From Myxococcales bacterium (lineage in GTDB: Bacteria > Myxococcota_A > Polyangia > Nannocystales > Nannocystaceae), in NCBI GenBank assembly GCA_020633335.1, contig JACKDU010000004.1, forward strand, positions 674,063 through 738,062: a stretch of 64,000 bases of DNA. The letters run 5' to 3'. How positions within the stretch are numbered: position 1 is the first letter of the stretch; every line of letters begins with the position of its first letter. This document shows positions 40,720 through 50,500 of the stretch, one piece after another. The translations under genes and the position numbers were made by a program. The notes under the pieces are model-generated. The model did no database searches. It saw only the letters and a list, made by a program, of their open reading frames with translations, and was not told the origin of the DNA.

Positions 40720-43388
40720 TCGGGCTCGCGCTCGGCGAGCCAGGCCTCGAGCTCGGCGAGCTCCTTCGCCCGCGCCACGCCGACGGCGCGGTAGGCCTCG
40801 ACCACTTTTCGCGCCTCGGCCAGCGCCCGCGCCCGGTCGCGTCCGCCCGCGGCCGGCGCGTCCCAGAGCGCGCGCGCGAGGACGAAGCGAGAGTCGGCGA
40901 TGACCTCCGCCGCCCCGCCCTCCGCCTCGCGCACCGCGAGGGCGCGCTCGGCCAGGGGGAGTGCGTCGGCCGGGCGGGCCTCGGCGAGGGCGACCTTGGC
41001 GAGACCATCCAGCGGATAGGCGACGAGCGGGTGCTCGGGGCCCAGCGCCTTCTCGGCGATCGCCAGCGCCCGCGCGTAGGTCTCCTTCGCCTCCTCGTAG
41101 GCGCCCATCGCCGTGTAGACGTTGCCGAGGTTGCTCAGGCTGCCGGCGATGTCGGGGCGCTCGGGGCCCAGCGACTTCTCCCATATCTTCAGCACGCGCT
41201 CGTGCAGCGCCACCGCCTGGGCGTAGTCCTCGGCGTCGTGATAGATGGTGGCGAGGTTGCTGAGGGAGGTGGCGACGAGCGGGTGCTCGGGGCCCAGCGC
41301 CTCCTCCTGGATCGCCAGCGCGCGCTCGAGGAGCGCCTTCCCCTCCTTGTTCGCGCCCATCGAGATGTAGGTGTTGGCGAGGTTGTTGAGGGAGGAGGAG
41401 AGGAGCGGGTGCTCGGGGCCCAGCGCCTCCACGCGGATCGCCAGCGTCCGTTCGAAGAGCGCCTTCGCCTCGTCGTAGGCGCCGCTGAGGATCAGGAGGG
41501 TGGCGAGGTTGTTGCCCAGGTCCGCGCGGCGGAGCCCCCTCTCCTCCTCGGCGAGCACCGAGAGCGCGACCTCGGCGTGCTCCGCCCACGCGCGCCCCTC
41601 GGCGTTCCGCGCCAGGCGGTAGCCGACCGTGAAGACGAGGTAGGTCGCCGCGTCCGCGGCCACGTCCCACTCCCCCGCCCGGGCCGCGCCGAAGTAGGCC
41701 CGCGAGAGCATCGCCTCCGCGCCCTCGAAGTCACCTGTCCTCTCGAGCAGCCTCCCCGTGACCCCCTGGGCCTTCGCCACGAGCGGCGGCCAGCCGACCG
41801 CCTCGGCCCGCGAGAGCGCCTCCCTGGCGACCACCAGCCCCTGCTGGTAGTCTCCCGCCGCCAGGAGCGCGCCGGCGTGCGAGAGCTCCTGGTCGACCGC
41901 CGCGACCCCCGATCCCTCCGCCGGCGGCCCCGGGAGGAGGCGCAGCCGGGGGCCCTTGCGGCAGGGCTCGACGTCGTTGAGCCCGGCCGCGGCCATCACC
42001 GCCTTCTGCACGGTCGTCGCGTTCGCCCGCGTGAGCTCGGCCGCCAGCGCCTCCAGCTCCATCTTCCGCTCCTCGAGGCACCAGCTCGCGCGCGCGAGGA
42101 GCTCCTCGGTCCAGGTGCCGGCGACGCGGGTCTCGAGGCACACCCCGGTGCGTACCGCTCGCCACCGCTTCGCCTGGGCGTCGAGATAGTGGCTCGTCTT
42201 CGCGGCCGCCGTCGCCGCGTAGGGGACCCCGGTCGCCAGCAGGCCCTCGCGCAGCGCCCTCCGCCGCTCGTCGTTCCACACCGCGTCGATCTCGGCGCCG
42301 TCGCGCTCGCAGGCGGCTCGCCGCTGGTGCTCGTCCCAGCGGCTCCAGCCCAGGGCGCCGCCGACCACGAGCGCGAGCGCTGCGATCCCCGCGAACGAAC
42401 GGCCGAGGCGGGCCCTCCCCAGCCCGCGCTCGAAGGTCGCGAGGAGCGCGGGCATGCTCGCGTAGCGCCGCTCCGGATCGAGGGCCAGCCCGCGCTCGCA
42501 CACCCGCCGCAGCCAGCGCGGGACCCTCCGCGAGGCAGGGTCGCGCGGCGGCGCCTCGAGCTTGCCAGCGAGCACGTTCGCCGCGAGGCGGACCATCGAC
42601 GCCCCCGCGAAGGGGCGCTGCCCGTAGAGCGCCTCCCAGAGCGTCACGCAGTAGGCGAAGACGTCCGCGCGCGCGTCCGCGTCGCCGCCGCGGAAGAGCT
42701 CCGGCGCCATGTAGGCCGGCGTCCCCAGGACGGCGCCCGCCTGCGTCACCCGGATCGCCAGCTTGCCCGACTCACCGCGCGCCGCCAGATCATGGCTGAC
42801 CGTTGGGACAGGCTCGTCCTCGCTCGCCCGCGCGAGGCCCAGGTCCATCACCCGCACCCGCCCGTCGTTGCCGACCATGACGTTGTCAGGCTTGAAGTCG
42901 CGGTGCAGGAGCCCGGCCGCGTGGGCGGCCGCCAGCCCGCGACCGGCCGCCTCCATCACCTCGAGCACCGCCCGCCACGTCCGCCGCTCGGCCCGGAGCC
43001 ACGCGCTCAGGGTCACCCCCTCGACGAACTCCATCGCCAGCCACACCGAGCCCTCGCGCTCGCCGACGTCGTGGATCGCGACCACGTTCGGATGTGAGAG
43101 CCTGGCCATCGCCTGGGCCTCGCGCACGAGCCGCTCGCGCGCGCCCCTCCCCGCGCTGAGGCCCGGCAGGAGCAGCTTGATCGCGACCTTGCGATCGAGC
43201 TCGGGATCGTAGGCCGCGTACACCACGCCCATGCCGCCCGCGCCCAGCTCGCCGAGGACGACGTGGCGACCGATCACCGCGCCGCGCTCCAGGCTCGCGG
43301 ATCCCGGCCGCGCGTCGGGCTCGCGCGCGCGCGCGGCCTCCCGCGGAGCCGTGACAGCCAGGGTGTCCTCGGTCCAGCTCGCCGTCAT
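40716..43388 (-). CDS. Ser/Thr protein kinase with TPR region (membrane-anchored)
   Basis: 890 residues. Kinase domain: GRHVVLGELGAGGMGVVYAAY, the VAIKLLL lysine, HPNVVAIHDVG, LLHRDFKPDNVMV, and VMDLGLARA (DLG for DFG), followed by LGTPAYMAPELFRGGDADARADVFAY. A TM helix (SFAGIAALALVVGGALGW) is followed by a Cys-containing region and then TPRs with repeated ALAIQEEALGPEHPLVATSLSN-type units, each with the EHP turn. The plan is the same as that of the kinase at 2274-5084, so the two are paralogues. Function: phosphorylation signalling with TPR-mediated protein contacts. Confidence 0.93.
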   Translation of the reverse strand: MTASWTEDTLAVTAPREAARAREPDARPGSASLERGAVIGRHVVLGELGAGGMGVVYAAYDPELDRKVAIKLLLPGLSAGRGARERLVREAQAMARLSHPNVVAIHDVGEREGSVWLAMEFVEGVTLSAWLRAERRTWRAVLEVMEAAGRGLAAAHAAGLLHRDFKPDNVMVGNDGRVRVMDLGLARASEDEPVPTVSHDLAARGESGKLAIRVTQAGAVLGTPAYMAPELFRGGDADARADVFAYCVTLWEALYGQRPFAGASMVRLAANVLAGKLEAPPRDPASRRVPRWLRRVCERGLALDPERRYASMPALLATFERGLGRARLGRSFAGIAALALVVGGALGWSRWDEHQRRAACERDGAEIDAVWNDERRRALREGLLATGVPYAATAAAKTSHYLDAQAKRWRAVRTGVCLETRVAGTWTEELLARASWCLEERKMELEALAAELTRANATTVQKAVMAAAGLNDVEPCRKGPRLRLLPGPPAEGSGVAAVDQELSHAGALLAAGDYQQGLVVAREALSRAEAVGWPPLVAKAQGVTGRLLERTGDFEGAEAMLSRAYFGAARAGEWDVAADAATYLVFTVGYRLARNAEGRAWAEHAEVALSVLAEEERGLRRADLGNNLATLLILSGAYDEAKALFERTLAIRVEALGPEHPLLSSSLNNLANTYISMGANKEGKALLERALAIQEEALGPEHPLVATSLSNLATIYHDAEDYAQAVALHERVLKIWEKSLGPERPDIAGSLSNLGNVYTAMGAYEEAKETYARALAIAEKALGPEHPLVAYPLDGLAKVALAEARPADALPLAERALAVREAEGGAAEVIADSRFVLARALWDAPAAGGRDRARALAEARKVVEAYRAVGVARAKELAELEAWLAEREPD

Positions 43389-43505
43389 CGTCCGCTCCCT
43401 CGCCCCGTCGCCGCCAGCCCGTCAGCTCCAGGATACCGAGACTCCTCCGGACTTGCGCGCTCGGAGGACGACCCGAGGACGACGCATTGGCAGAGGCTCC
43501 CGCGT

Positions 43506-44786
43506 CTAGCTCGCCGCGTCGTCCGCGAGCGGCAGGAGGATCTCAAAGGTCGTGCCGACGCCGATCTTGCTCTCGAAGGCGATCGCCCCGTCGAGCTGAT
43601 CGACGACCAGCTCATAGACCGACGCGAGGCCGATCCCGGTCCCCCGCTCCGCCTTGGTCGTGAAGAAGGGGTCGAAGATCCGCTCACGGATCGCCTCGGG
43701 GATCCCGACGCCGGTGTCGGAGGCCCGCAGCGAGACGTAGCGACCGGGCCGCGCGCCGAGCCAGCGGGCGGAGAGCGGGTGGGTGAGCTGGACGATCTGG
43801 GTGGCGATCCGGAAGACGCCGCCCTCGGGCATCGCGTCGCGCGCGTTGTCGGCGAGGTTGCACATCACCGAGCCGAGCGCGCCGGCGGGGAGGCGGAGCG
43901 CGGCCTCGGGGGCGTCGAGGGCGAGCTCGAGCGCGACCCGCTCGCCGAGGAGGCGCGTCAGCTCGCCGCGGAGCCCCTCGAGGGCCTCGTCGACCGCGAC
44001 CGTGATCGCCGGGACCGCGCCCTCGCGGGCGCCGCGGAGGACCGCGCGGGTCAGCCGCGTCGCCTGCTCGATCGCCGTCCAGCCGTCGGCGACCACGTCG
44101 GCCGGCGCGTCCGCGACCTCGCTGGTGAGGGCGTCGAAGCAGGCGCCGATCACATAGAGGTGATTGGCGATGTCGTGGGCGTAGACGGCGGCCGCCCGGT
44201 TGACCCGGCCGAGGGTCGCCCGCCGCCCGAGCGCGGAGGTCAGGCGGGCGAGCTCGTGGCGGCCGCGGGCCGCGAGGATCCCGTGGATCAGGTCGGCGGC
44301 GACCACCTCGAGGAGCTCGATCTCGCGGGTGTCAAACGCGTCGGGCTCGGGCGCGTAGACGTTGAGCGCGCCGTAGCAGCGGTCCTCCTTGAGCAGCGGG
44401 ATCGCGGCCGACGATCCGTAGCCGCGGGCGAGCGCGTCGGCCCGCCAGGGCTCGTACTCGGGCGCGGTGGCGATGTCCTGGGCGACCTGCGAGGCGCGGC
44501 GGCACACCGCCCGTCCGGTCGGTCCCTCGCCGCGGACGCCGCTCCCCAGGGTGATCTCGGCGCGGGCGACGTAGCCGTCGTCGTAGCCGAAGTGGGCGAC
44601 GGCGCGGACCGAGGAGGGCGGCTCATCGTCGACGTAGCCGACCCAGGCGAGGCGATAGCCGGCGATCTCGACCGCGCTCCGGCAGACCTCGCGGGTCAGC
44701 TCGGCCTCGCCGGGGGCGTGGAGGAGCGCGTGTCCGACCTCGACGAGGAGTCGGTAGGCCCGCTCCAGTCGCGTCCACTCGGCCAC
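43506..44786 (-). CDS. GAF-domain histidine kinase
   Basis: 426 residues from GTG 44786, which has GGAGG seven to eight bases upstream. A GAF-type domain spans about residues 20-165 (LAWVGYVDDEPPSSVRAVAH, GYGSSAAIPLL, YGALNVYAPEPDAFD). The phosphoacceptor region has NRAAAVYAHDIANHLYVIG. HATPase_c has NLADNARDAMPEGGVF, DTGVGIPEAIRERIFDPFF and GTGIGLASVYELV. No membrane helix is seen, so it is a cytoplasmic sensor of a small ligand or redox state. It is an orphan, with no receiver gene nearby. A longer upstream extension in the same frame exists but lacks any conserved feature. Confidence 0.88.
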   Translation of the reverse strand: MAEWTRLERAYRLLVEVGHALLHAPGEAELTREVCRSAVEIAGYRLAWVGYVDDEPPSSVRAVAHFGYDDGYVARAEITLGSGVRGEGPTGRAVCRRASQVAQDIATAPEYEPWRADALARGYGSSAAIPLLKEDRCYGALNVYAPEPDAFDTREIELLEVVAADLIHGILAARGRHELARLTSALGRRATLGRVNRAAAVYAHDIANHLYVIGACFDALTSEVADAPADVVADGWTAIEQATRLTRAVLRGAREGAVPAITVAVDEALEGLRGELTRLLGERVALELALDAPEAALRLPAGALGSVMCNLADNARDAMPEGGVFRIATQIVQLTHPLSARWLGARPGRYVSLRASDTGVGIPEAIRERIFDPFFTTKAERGTGIGLASVYELVVDQLDGAIAFESKIGVGTTFEILLPLADDAAS

Positions 44787-45039
44787 GTCGGTCCTCCCCG
44801 GCAAGCGCTCATCAGTGTAGCGGAGGCTCGCGCGGCGAAACCAGACGGCGACGCCCCGTAGATCCTGGCGGCCGCGAGGTCGCGTCCGCCCTGCGTCCAT
44901 TCGTCGGTGACGTGGCCATTTGGACGGCGTTCTCAGTCGACGCTCGCGACCCTCGCGCGGCCGTCGAGAAAAGGCGACGCTGCGGAAGAAATCGACGCCA
45001 GTGGGCCCGTGGTGTAGAGATTCGCGCGTCCGACGCGCG

Positions 45040-45068
45040 TTGTCGCGCAGACCCCCGCAGCCTATCCT
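45040..45068 (+). promoter_or_regulatory. Promoter of the cupin gene, leaderless type
   Basis: TTGTCG (45040-45045), a 17-bp spacer, then TATCCT (45063-45068). ATG 45075 is 6 nt after the -10 box, so the start codon is at or next to the expected transcription start. Confidence 0.6.
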
Positions 45069-45074
45069 CGGCGG

Positions 45075-45611
45075 ATGTCCAGCGCCGACAACGAAGCGGG
45101 CGGCCGGCCGCCGATCATCGTCAATCAGGCCGATGTCCCCGAGACCACCCGGACGATCGGCGATCACTGGGGCGCCTCGTACAAGACCCTGACCCCGTCG
45201 ATGCGGGCGCGCGGCGGCGCCCTCGGGATCAACATGATGCGCCTGCCGAGCGGCCACACGACCTGTCCCTTTCACCATCATCGCCGCGAGGACGAGGCCT
45301 TCTACGTCCTCTCGGGGCGCGGCGTCCTCCGATACGGCGACGCGCTCCACCCGATCGGCCCCGGCGACTGCGTCGCCTGCCCGGCCGGGACCGGCGTCGC
45401 CCACCAGATCGCCAACCCGCACGACGAGGACCTCGTCTACCTGGCGATCGGCAGCCACGACCCCGACGAGGTATGCGTCTACCCCGACAGCGGCAAGGTG
45501 CTGATCCGCGGGCTCCAGCGGATCGGCTGGATCGAGGCCGCCGGCTACATGGACGGCGAGCCCGACGTGCCGCGGATCTTCGGGATGATCCGCGACCGCG
45601 GGGGCGGCTGA
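45075..45611 (+). CDS. Cupin-domain protein
   Basis: 178 residues, cytoplasmic. The conserved cupin motifs are SGHTTCPFHHHRREDEAFYV (motif 1 with three consecutive His and a Glu for metal binding) and PGDCVACPAGTGVAHQIAN (motif 2 with the last His ligand). The C-terminal extension, GSHDPDEVCVYPDSGKVLIR, is found in a cupin subgroup of unknown activity. It probably binds Fe, Mn or Zn; an isomerase, dioxygenase or sensing role cannot be told apart. It is convergent with the P450 gene; the stops are 17 bp apart. Confidence 0.85.
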   Translation: MSSADNEAGGRPPIIVNQADVPETTRTIGDHWGASYKTLTPSMRARGGALGINMMRLPSGHTTCPFHHHRREDEAFYVLSGRGVLRYGDALHPIGPGDCVACPAGTGVAHQIANPHDEDLVYLAIGSHDPDEVCVYPDSGKVLIRGLQRIGWIEAAGYMDGEPDVPRIFGMIRDRGGG

Positions 45612-45628
45612 GGGGCCTCGCGGCGCCC

Positions 45629-46849
45629 TCAGCTCGCCGCCGTCGCCCCGCGGACCCGCACCGGCAGGTCGACGATGTCGCGGAAGAGCGGGTGGGTGCC
45701 GTAGACGGGCTCGCCCGCGAGCTCGATCTCCGGGTAGCGATCGAGGAAGCGGTTCAGCGCGATCTCGGCCTCCATCCGCGCGAGCGAGGCGCCGACGCAG
45801 AAGTGCGGGCCGTAGCCGAACCACGGGCTCGAGTTGATCCGCCGGCGGACGTCGAAGACGTCGGGGTCGGCGACCAGCTCCGGGTCGCGGAATGCGCTGA
45901 GGAGGTTGAGGTAGACCGGCTGCCCGCGGTGGAGCTCGACGCCCTCGTAGGTGAAGCTCTCGAGGGGGAAGCGGACGAGGCCGCCGATCCGTCCGAAGGA
46001 GTTGTAGCGGAGGGTCTCGTCGAGCGCGGAGCGGGCGAGCGAGGGGTCGGCGCGGACCAGCGCGAGCTGATCGGGGTGCCGGAGGAGCTCGAGGATCGCG
46101 TAGGTCGTCAGGTGGACGGTCGTGTCCGAGCCGCCGACGAGGAGGCCCGAGACCAGCGAGAGGAGCTCGCCGTCGGAGAGCCGCTCGTCCTCGTCGCAGG
46201 CGTTGATCAGGCGGCTGAAGAGGTCGCCCTCGATCGGCTCCGCCCGGCGCTCGTCGACGAGGCGGCGGACCAGCTGGACGCCGCGGGAGATCGCCGGCAT
46301 GTAGGAGGCGAAGACCTCGGGGGGCATCCCCGGCAGGAGGGTGGCGATCAGCGAGTCCGCGAGGTCGATGAAGGTCGCCTCGTCGCCGGGCGGGATGTTG
46401 AGGAGGCTGGCGATCACCTGGACCGGGTAGCGCCGGGCGAAGTCGGCGAAGACGTTGATCACGCCCTCCCGCGGCAGCGCGTCGATCACCTCGCCGATGA
46501 TCTCGGCGACCCGCGGCCGGTGGGCCTCGAGCGCGCGCGGTCCGAAGAGCGGGTTGACCAGCTTGCGGATCCGGGCGTGGGCCTCGGGCGAGACCGTCTG
46601 GAGGTCGTTGTCGCGGAGGGCCACGAAGTCCGGGAAGGCCGCCCGCAGCTCCGCCGGGTAGCCGGCCCCCAGCGTCGCGTCGGTCGTCAGCCGCGGCTCG
46701 CGGAGGAGCGCCATCACGTCGCGGTAGCGGAAGAAGATATTTCCCTGTCCCTCAGGCCAGAAGTAGATCGGCGCCTCCTCGCGGAAGCGGCGGAAGAGCG
46801 GGTGCGGGTCGCGGACGAAGTCTGGATCGAAGGGGGCGAGGTGCAGCAT
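45629..46849 (-). CDS. Cytochrome P450
   Basis: 406 residues, a soluble bacterial class P450. The I-helix oxygen-activation motif is GGSDTT (239-244), ExxR is ETLR (278-281) and the heme-ligand loop is FGYGPHFCVGASLAR with Cys351. The N-terminus (FDPDFVRDPHPLFRRFREE) is typical, which supports ATG 46849 over longer extensions. It hydroxylates or epoxidises a hydrophobic substrate using electrons from an unlinked ferredoxin; no redox partner or biosynthetic cluster is adjacent, so the substrate is unknown. Confidence 0.94.
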   Translation of the reverse strand: MLHLAPFDPDFVRDPHPLFRRFREEAPIYFWPEGQGNIFFRYRDVMALLREPRLTTDATLGAGYPAELRAAFPDFVALRDNDLQTVSPEAHARIRKLVNPLFGPRALEAHRPRVAEIIGEVIDALPREGVINVFADFARRYPVQVIASLLNIPPGDEATFIDLADSLIATLLPGMPPEVFASYMPAISRGVQLVRRLVDERRAEPIEGDLFSRLINACDEDERLSDGELLSLVSGLLVGGSDTTVHLTTYAILELLRHPDQLALVRADPSLARSALDETLRYNSFGRIGGLVRFPLESFTYEGVELHRGQPVYLNLLSAFRDPELVADPDVFDVRRRINSSPWFGYGPHFCVGASLARMEAEIALNRFLDRYPEIELAGEPVYGTHPLFRDIVDLPVRVRGATAAS

Positions 46850-47064
46850 GAGCGACGGGACCCTAGCACCTCTCGCGGCGCGCCGGCGCTCGCCGCCTGG
46901 CGCGACGCATTCACCGCATTCCGCGAGGAGCGCGTCGATTCGAGCGACGCGCCCGCCGGCCGCGCGTCCGCACGCGACCTCGCGCGCATCGAGCATCGTC
47001 GGGCGACAATGAGCGACGCGCGGCGCATTCGATGAGCGACACGCGAGGTCGCCGGACCCCACAA

Positions 47065-47073
47065 AACGACGTT
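47065..47073. promoter_or_regulatory. AACGNCGTT palindrome, copy 3
   Basis: AACG-A-CGTT lies in the gap before the small lipoprotein, overlapping a possible -35 (TTCTCG, 47072-47077) that is 17 bp from TAGATT (47095-47100). The neighbourhood resembles that of the copy at 12084. Confidence 0.45.
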
Positions 47074-47117
47074 CTCGACCCCCAATGGCCGTGATAGATT
47101 GCCTCGCGGAGGTCTGG

Positions 47118-47501
47118 ATGAATCGACGTATCGCTAGTGGGCTCCTCCTGGCGGCCGCCCTGGCGCCCGGCTGCAACCCCGATTCGATGGAGAGCGAGTC
47201 CGACGCGGCGTCGGCGACCGCGGGGCCGAGCGCCGCGACCAGCTCGACCAGCTCTACCGGCGCCCCGCACCCGCAGGCCTTCGCGGTCAACGTCTACCCG
47301 ATCGTCTGGGCCGGCGATCGGATCTATCACGTCGTCCGCGAGGGCTTCGACACCTTCGTCCGCGCCTACGACACCGAGGCGAAGTCGAACGCCGACATCG
47401 CCAAGGTGAGCGCGAACTTCTACGCGCTCGCCGTCGCCCCGGACGAGAGCTGGTACGCGCGGGGCAGCGGCCTCGAGATCACCCTGGCGCCGCTCCCCTG
47501 A
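47118..47501 (+). CDS. Small lipoprotein of unknown function
   Basis: 127 residues from ATG 47118, which follows a GGAGG at good spacing. The signal MNRRIASGLLLAAALAPGC has a lipobox. A short Ser/Thr/Ala linker precedes a ~75-residue domain, FAVNVYPIVWAGDRIYHVVR, which resembles one or two blades of a propeller (WAGDRIYHV..., YALAVAPDESWYARG). It is short for a propeller protein, so it may be a truncated relative of the lipoprotein at 59621. The function is unknown. Confidence 0.65.
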   Translation: MNRRIASGLLLAAALAPGCNPDSMESESDAASATAGPSAATSSTSSTGAPHPQAFAVNVYPIVWAGDRIYHVVREGFDTFVRAYDTEAKSNADIAKVSANFYALAVAPDESWYARGSGLEITLAPLP

Positions 47502-47508
47502 GCGCGCC

Positions 47509-50500
47509 TCAGAGCGCCGGCGGGAAGAGCTCCTCGTTGATCACCGGCGTCGACGCGACCTCGCCGACCAGCTTCCAGTTGTCGCCCGGCAGGCGGATCT
47601 CGACGTCGACGTCCTTGATCGCCTCGGTGCAGCGGACCAGGATCGCCTCGAAGGGGAGGTCGCCGGCGGGGAAGTTGGCGCTCGGCTCGTCGGGCGTCTT
47701 GTCCGGCCAGACGAAGCCCTGGACCTCGAGGAAGAGGTCGTTGACGTTGTCGGAGCCGACCTTGTCGCCGAGGAAGACCCAGACCGCGTCCTCGACGCTG
47801 TCGTCGCCCTCGCGCATCGCCAGGTCGCCGCCGGGGTGGGCGATCGTCCCGCTGTAGGTGACGAAGAAGTTGAAGGTGTCCGAGAGCTCGGTGGCGCCGA
47901 GGCGATCGAAGCCGTCGACGTCGCTGAGCGAGAACTGGTTGTTTTGGCTCGGGTCGGTCCACTTGAGGAGCTCGGCGCCGGCGACGACGTCGGAGGCGAC
48001 GATGTCCGGGTGATCGCCGCGGGCGAAGTCGAAGAGGGTGATGTAGTCGAAGCCGCCGGCCCCGGAGTCGCAGAAGGCCTTGTCGACCGCGCCGCCGACC
48101 TTGAAGACCCGGGCGATCGCCGTCAGGCCGCCGGTCGGCGTCGGCCACGGGCCCTCGACGAATTCCTCGACCGCGCCGTCGCGGGTGGTCCGGAGGATCC
48201 GCGGGTCGCCGTCGAGCACCTCGACCGTCCACTCGTCCTTGCGACCGTTCTCCGGGTGGACCTCCCAGCCCGGCGGCTGGATCACCGTCGAGTGGACCGT
48301 GAGGCCGTCGTCCTCGACCTGGAAGGCCCGCATCTCCCGCAGCCGCGCCGGCCCGAAGGGGTTGCGGAGCTCCGACCAGAGGAGCGAGTCGGCGTCGAAG
48401 CGGAGCTCGTAGGCCCGCTTCAGGCCGCCGCGGGTCTCCTCGCCGTGCCAGACCGTGCCGTTGAGCGCGTCGAGGAGCTCGCCGGCCATCGAGCCGCCGG
48501 TGGTCGTGCCGCTCGTGCTCCCCGAGGTGCCGTCGGTCTCGCTCGCGCCCGTGGTCTCGCCCCCGCTGCCGCCCCCGCTGCTCGAGGTCCCCTCACCGCC
48601 GCTCGAGGTCGCCGCGCCGCTGGTCGACGCGCCGCCGCTGGTGGTCCCGCCGCTCATCGACACCGAGCCCTCGCTCTCGGTCCCGGCCGCGTCGTCGCCG
48701 GCGCACGCCGAGAGGCCGAGCGCGCCGAGCAACGCGAGGCCGAGCCCGAGCCCGCGCCCGCGCCCGCGCCCGCGCCCCGCCCGTCTGCGCCGCCGCGGCC
48801 CGCGCGCGCTCGCGCGAGCCCGCCGACGGCGGACGCCGCCGAGGCTGAGGAGCGCGAGGAGGCCGAGCCCGAGATCGCCGGCGCCCGCGGGCTCGCTCGC
48901 CCGGCAGCCGCAGCCGCTCTCGTCGTCGCCGCGGTCGCCGTCGCCCGCGGTCGCCGTCGCCGTCGCCGTCGCCGTCACGCCCCCGCTCGCGCTCGCGCCC
49001 GACGACGCGCCGCTGGTCTCCCCGCCGCTGCCGCTGCCGTCGGTCCCCGCCGAGTCGGTGCCGCCGTCGCTGTCGGTGTCGGTGCCGGGCGGCGGCTCCG
49101 GGAGGCCGGGGACGACGATCCCGTCGCACATCGACGGCGTCTCGGCGAGCGAGGGCGGGTAGGCCCGCGACACCGAGCCGACCGGATCGTCGAGGAGCTC
49201 CGGGAGGCGGACGACCGCGCAGGAGGCGACCGTCGGCGGATCGGCGAAGGCGCTGAGCGAGCCGTCGTGGCACTCGATCGGCGCGTCCTCGTCGAGGAGC
49301 GCGGGGTAGTCCATGTCGCCCTCGCGGACCGAGATCGCCCCGGCGACGTCGATCCCGAGGGGGAAGATCGCCCCCTGGAGGTACTCGCAGGCGCCCGCCT
49401 GCATCCACGCCGGGGTGTGCGAGGCGTCGAAGGAGGCCGGGCCGACGCCGATCGGATCGTCGCCGACCGGCAGGACGACGTCGTGGCTGGCGATCGCCGA
49501 CGCGGCGATGTTGAAGGAGTGGCCGAAGAGGCCGCTCTCGTAGAAGTGATCGAGGACGTCGCCGCCGAGGTCGGGGTGGGCGGCGGCCGCCAGGCGGGCG
49601 TCGTACTCCGCGTAGATCACGTCCTTCTTCGCCTCGATCTCGGCGACCAGCTCGTCGAGGAAGACCTGGGCCTGGGCGATGAAGGCGCCGTAGATCGCGT
49701 CCTTGATCGGCTGAACGATCGGCTCGAAGACCGCCTTGATGATCGCCGCGAGGTCGATGTCGATGCCGACCGACTGCATGAGCGTGTCGAGCTCGATGAT
49801 CCAGTCGGGGACGACCGCGTAGACCAGGGTGTCGTAGTCGATCGTCGTCAGGTCATTCGCCCACTTGTCGAGCGGCGCGAAGACCTCCCCCAGCTCCTCC
49901 TTGGTCACCCCGAAGCCGTTGTCCATCATGCTCGGCTCGGTGTTGAGCTTGTAGGAGAGGTTCTGCACCGTCTCGAGGTAGGCGACGTGGAATTCGAAGA
50001 GCTCCTTGCGCAGCTCCTCCGAGATCTTGTCGAAGGCCGAGGGGAGCTCCTGGTTCTGGGCGTTGTAGCGGGGCGCGAGGAGGCCGGCGTAGGTGAAGTA
50101 GGTCGCGTAGAGCTGGGGGCAGGTGAACGAGCAGTCGGTGTCGTCGTCCTTGGTCCCGAGCTTGCCGTCGTCCCCGGGCTGGACCAGGAGCTGCGCGCCC
50201 TCCGGCGTGTTGGGGTCCTGCATCGCCTTGACCGCGGCGACCAGCTCGGCCCGCTTGTCGGCGATGAGCTGATCGACCGCGCCGAGGTAGACCGGCGAGA
50301 GGACCAGGTGATCGGCCGGCGCGACCTCCATCGCCGCGACGATCGTCGGCAGCGACGCGCCGGGGTTGTCGGCGACCGCCTTGTCGTACTCCTTCATCGG
50401 GTGGGCGGCCATCATCTGCCAGAGCGGGCTGGAGACGTCGAGGTAGGCCCGGAGGACGAAGCCGACCGGGATCGTGTGGAGGAGCTTGGAGTCGGCGAAG

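Noticed and set aside
45000..47290. An N-terminal extension of the P450 to 47290
   Set aside because: The added residues do not match any P450 N-terminus, and the proper start MLHLAPFDPDFVRDP is at 46849.
48600..49400. The idea that a one-base error merges two genes in the 47509-51057 frame
   Set aside because: No stop triplet occurs in any of the three minus-strand frames between the MYXO-CTERM and the lipobox, so one indel would not separate them. Only a larger missing segment could.
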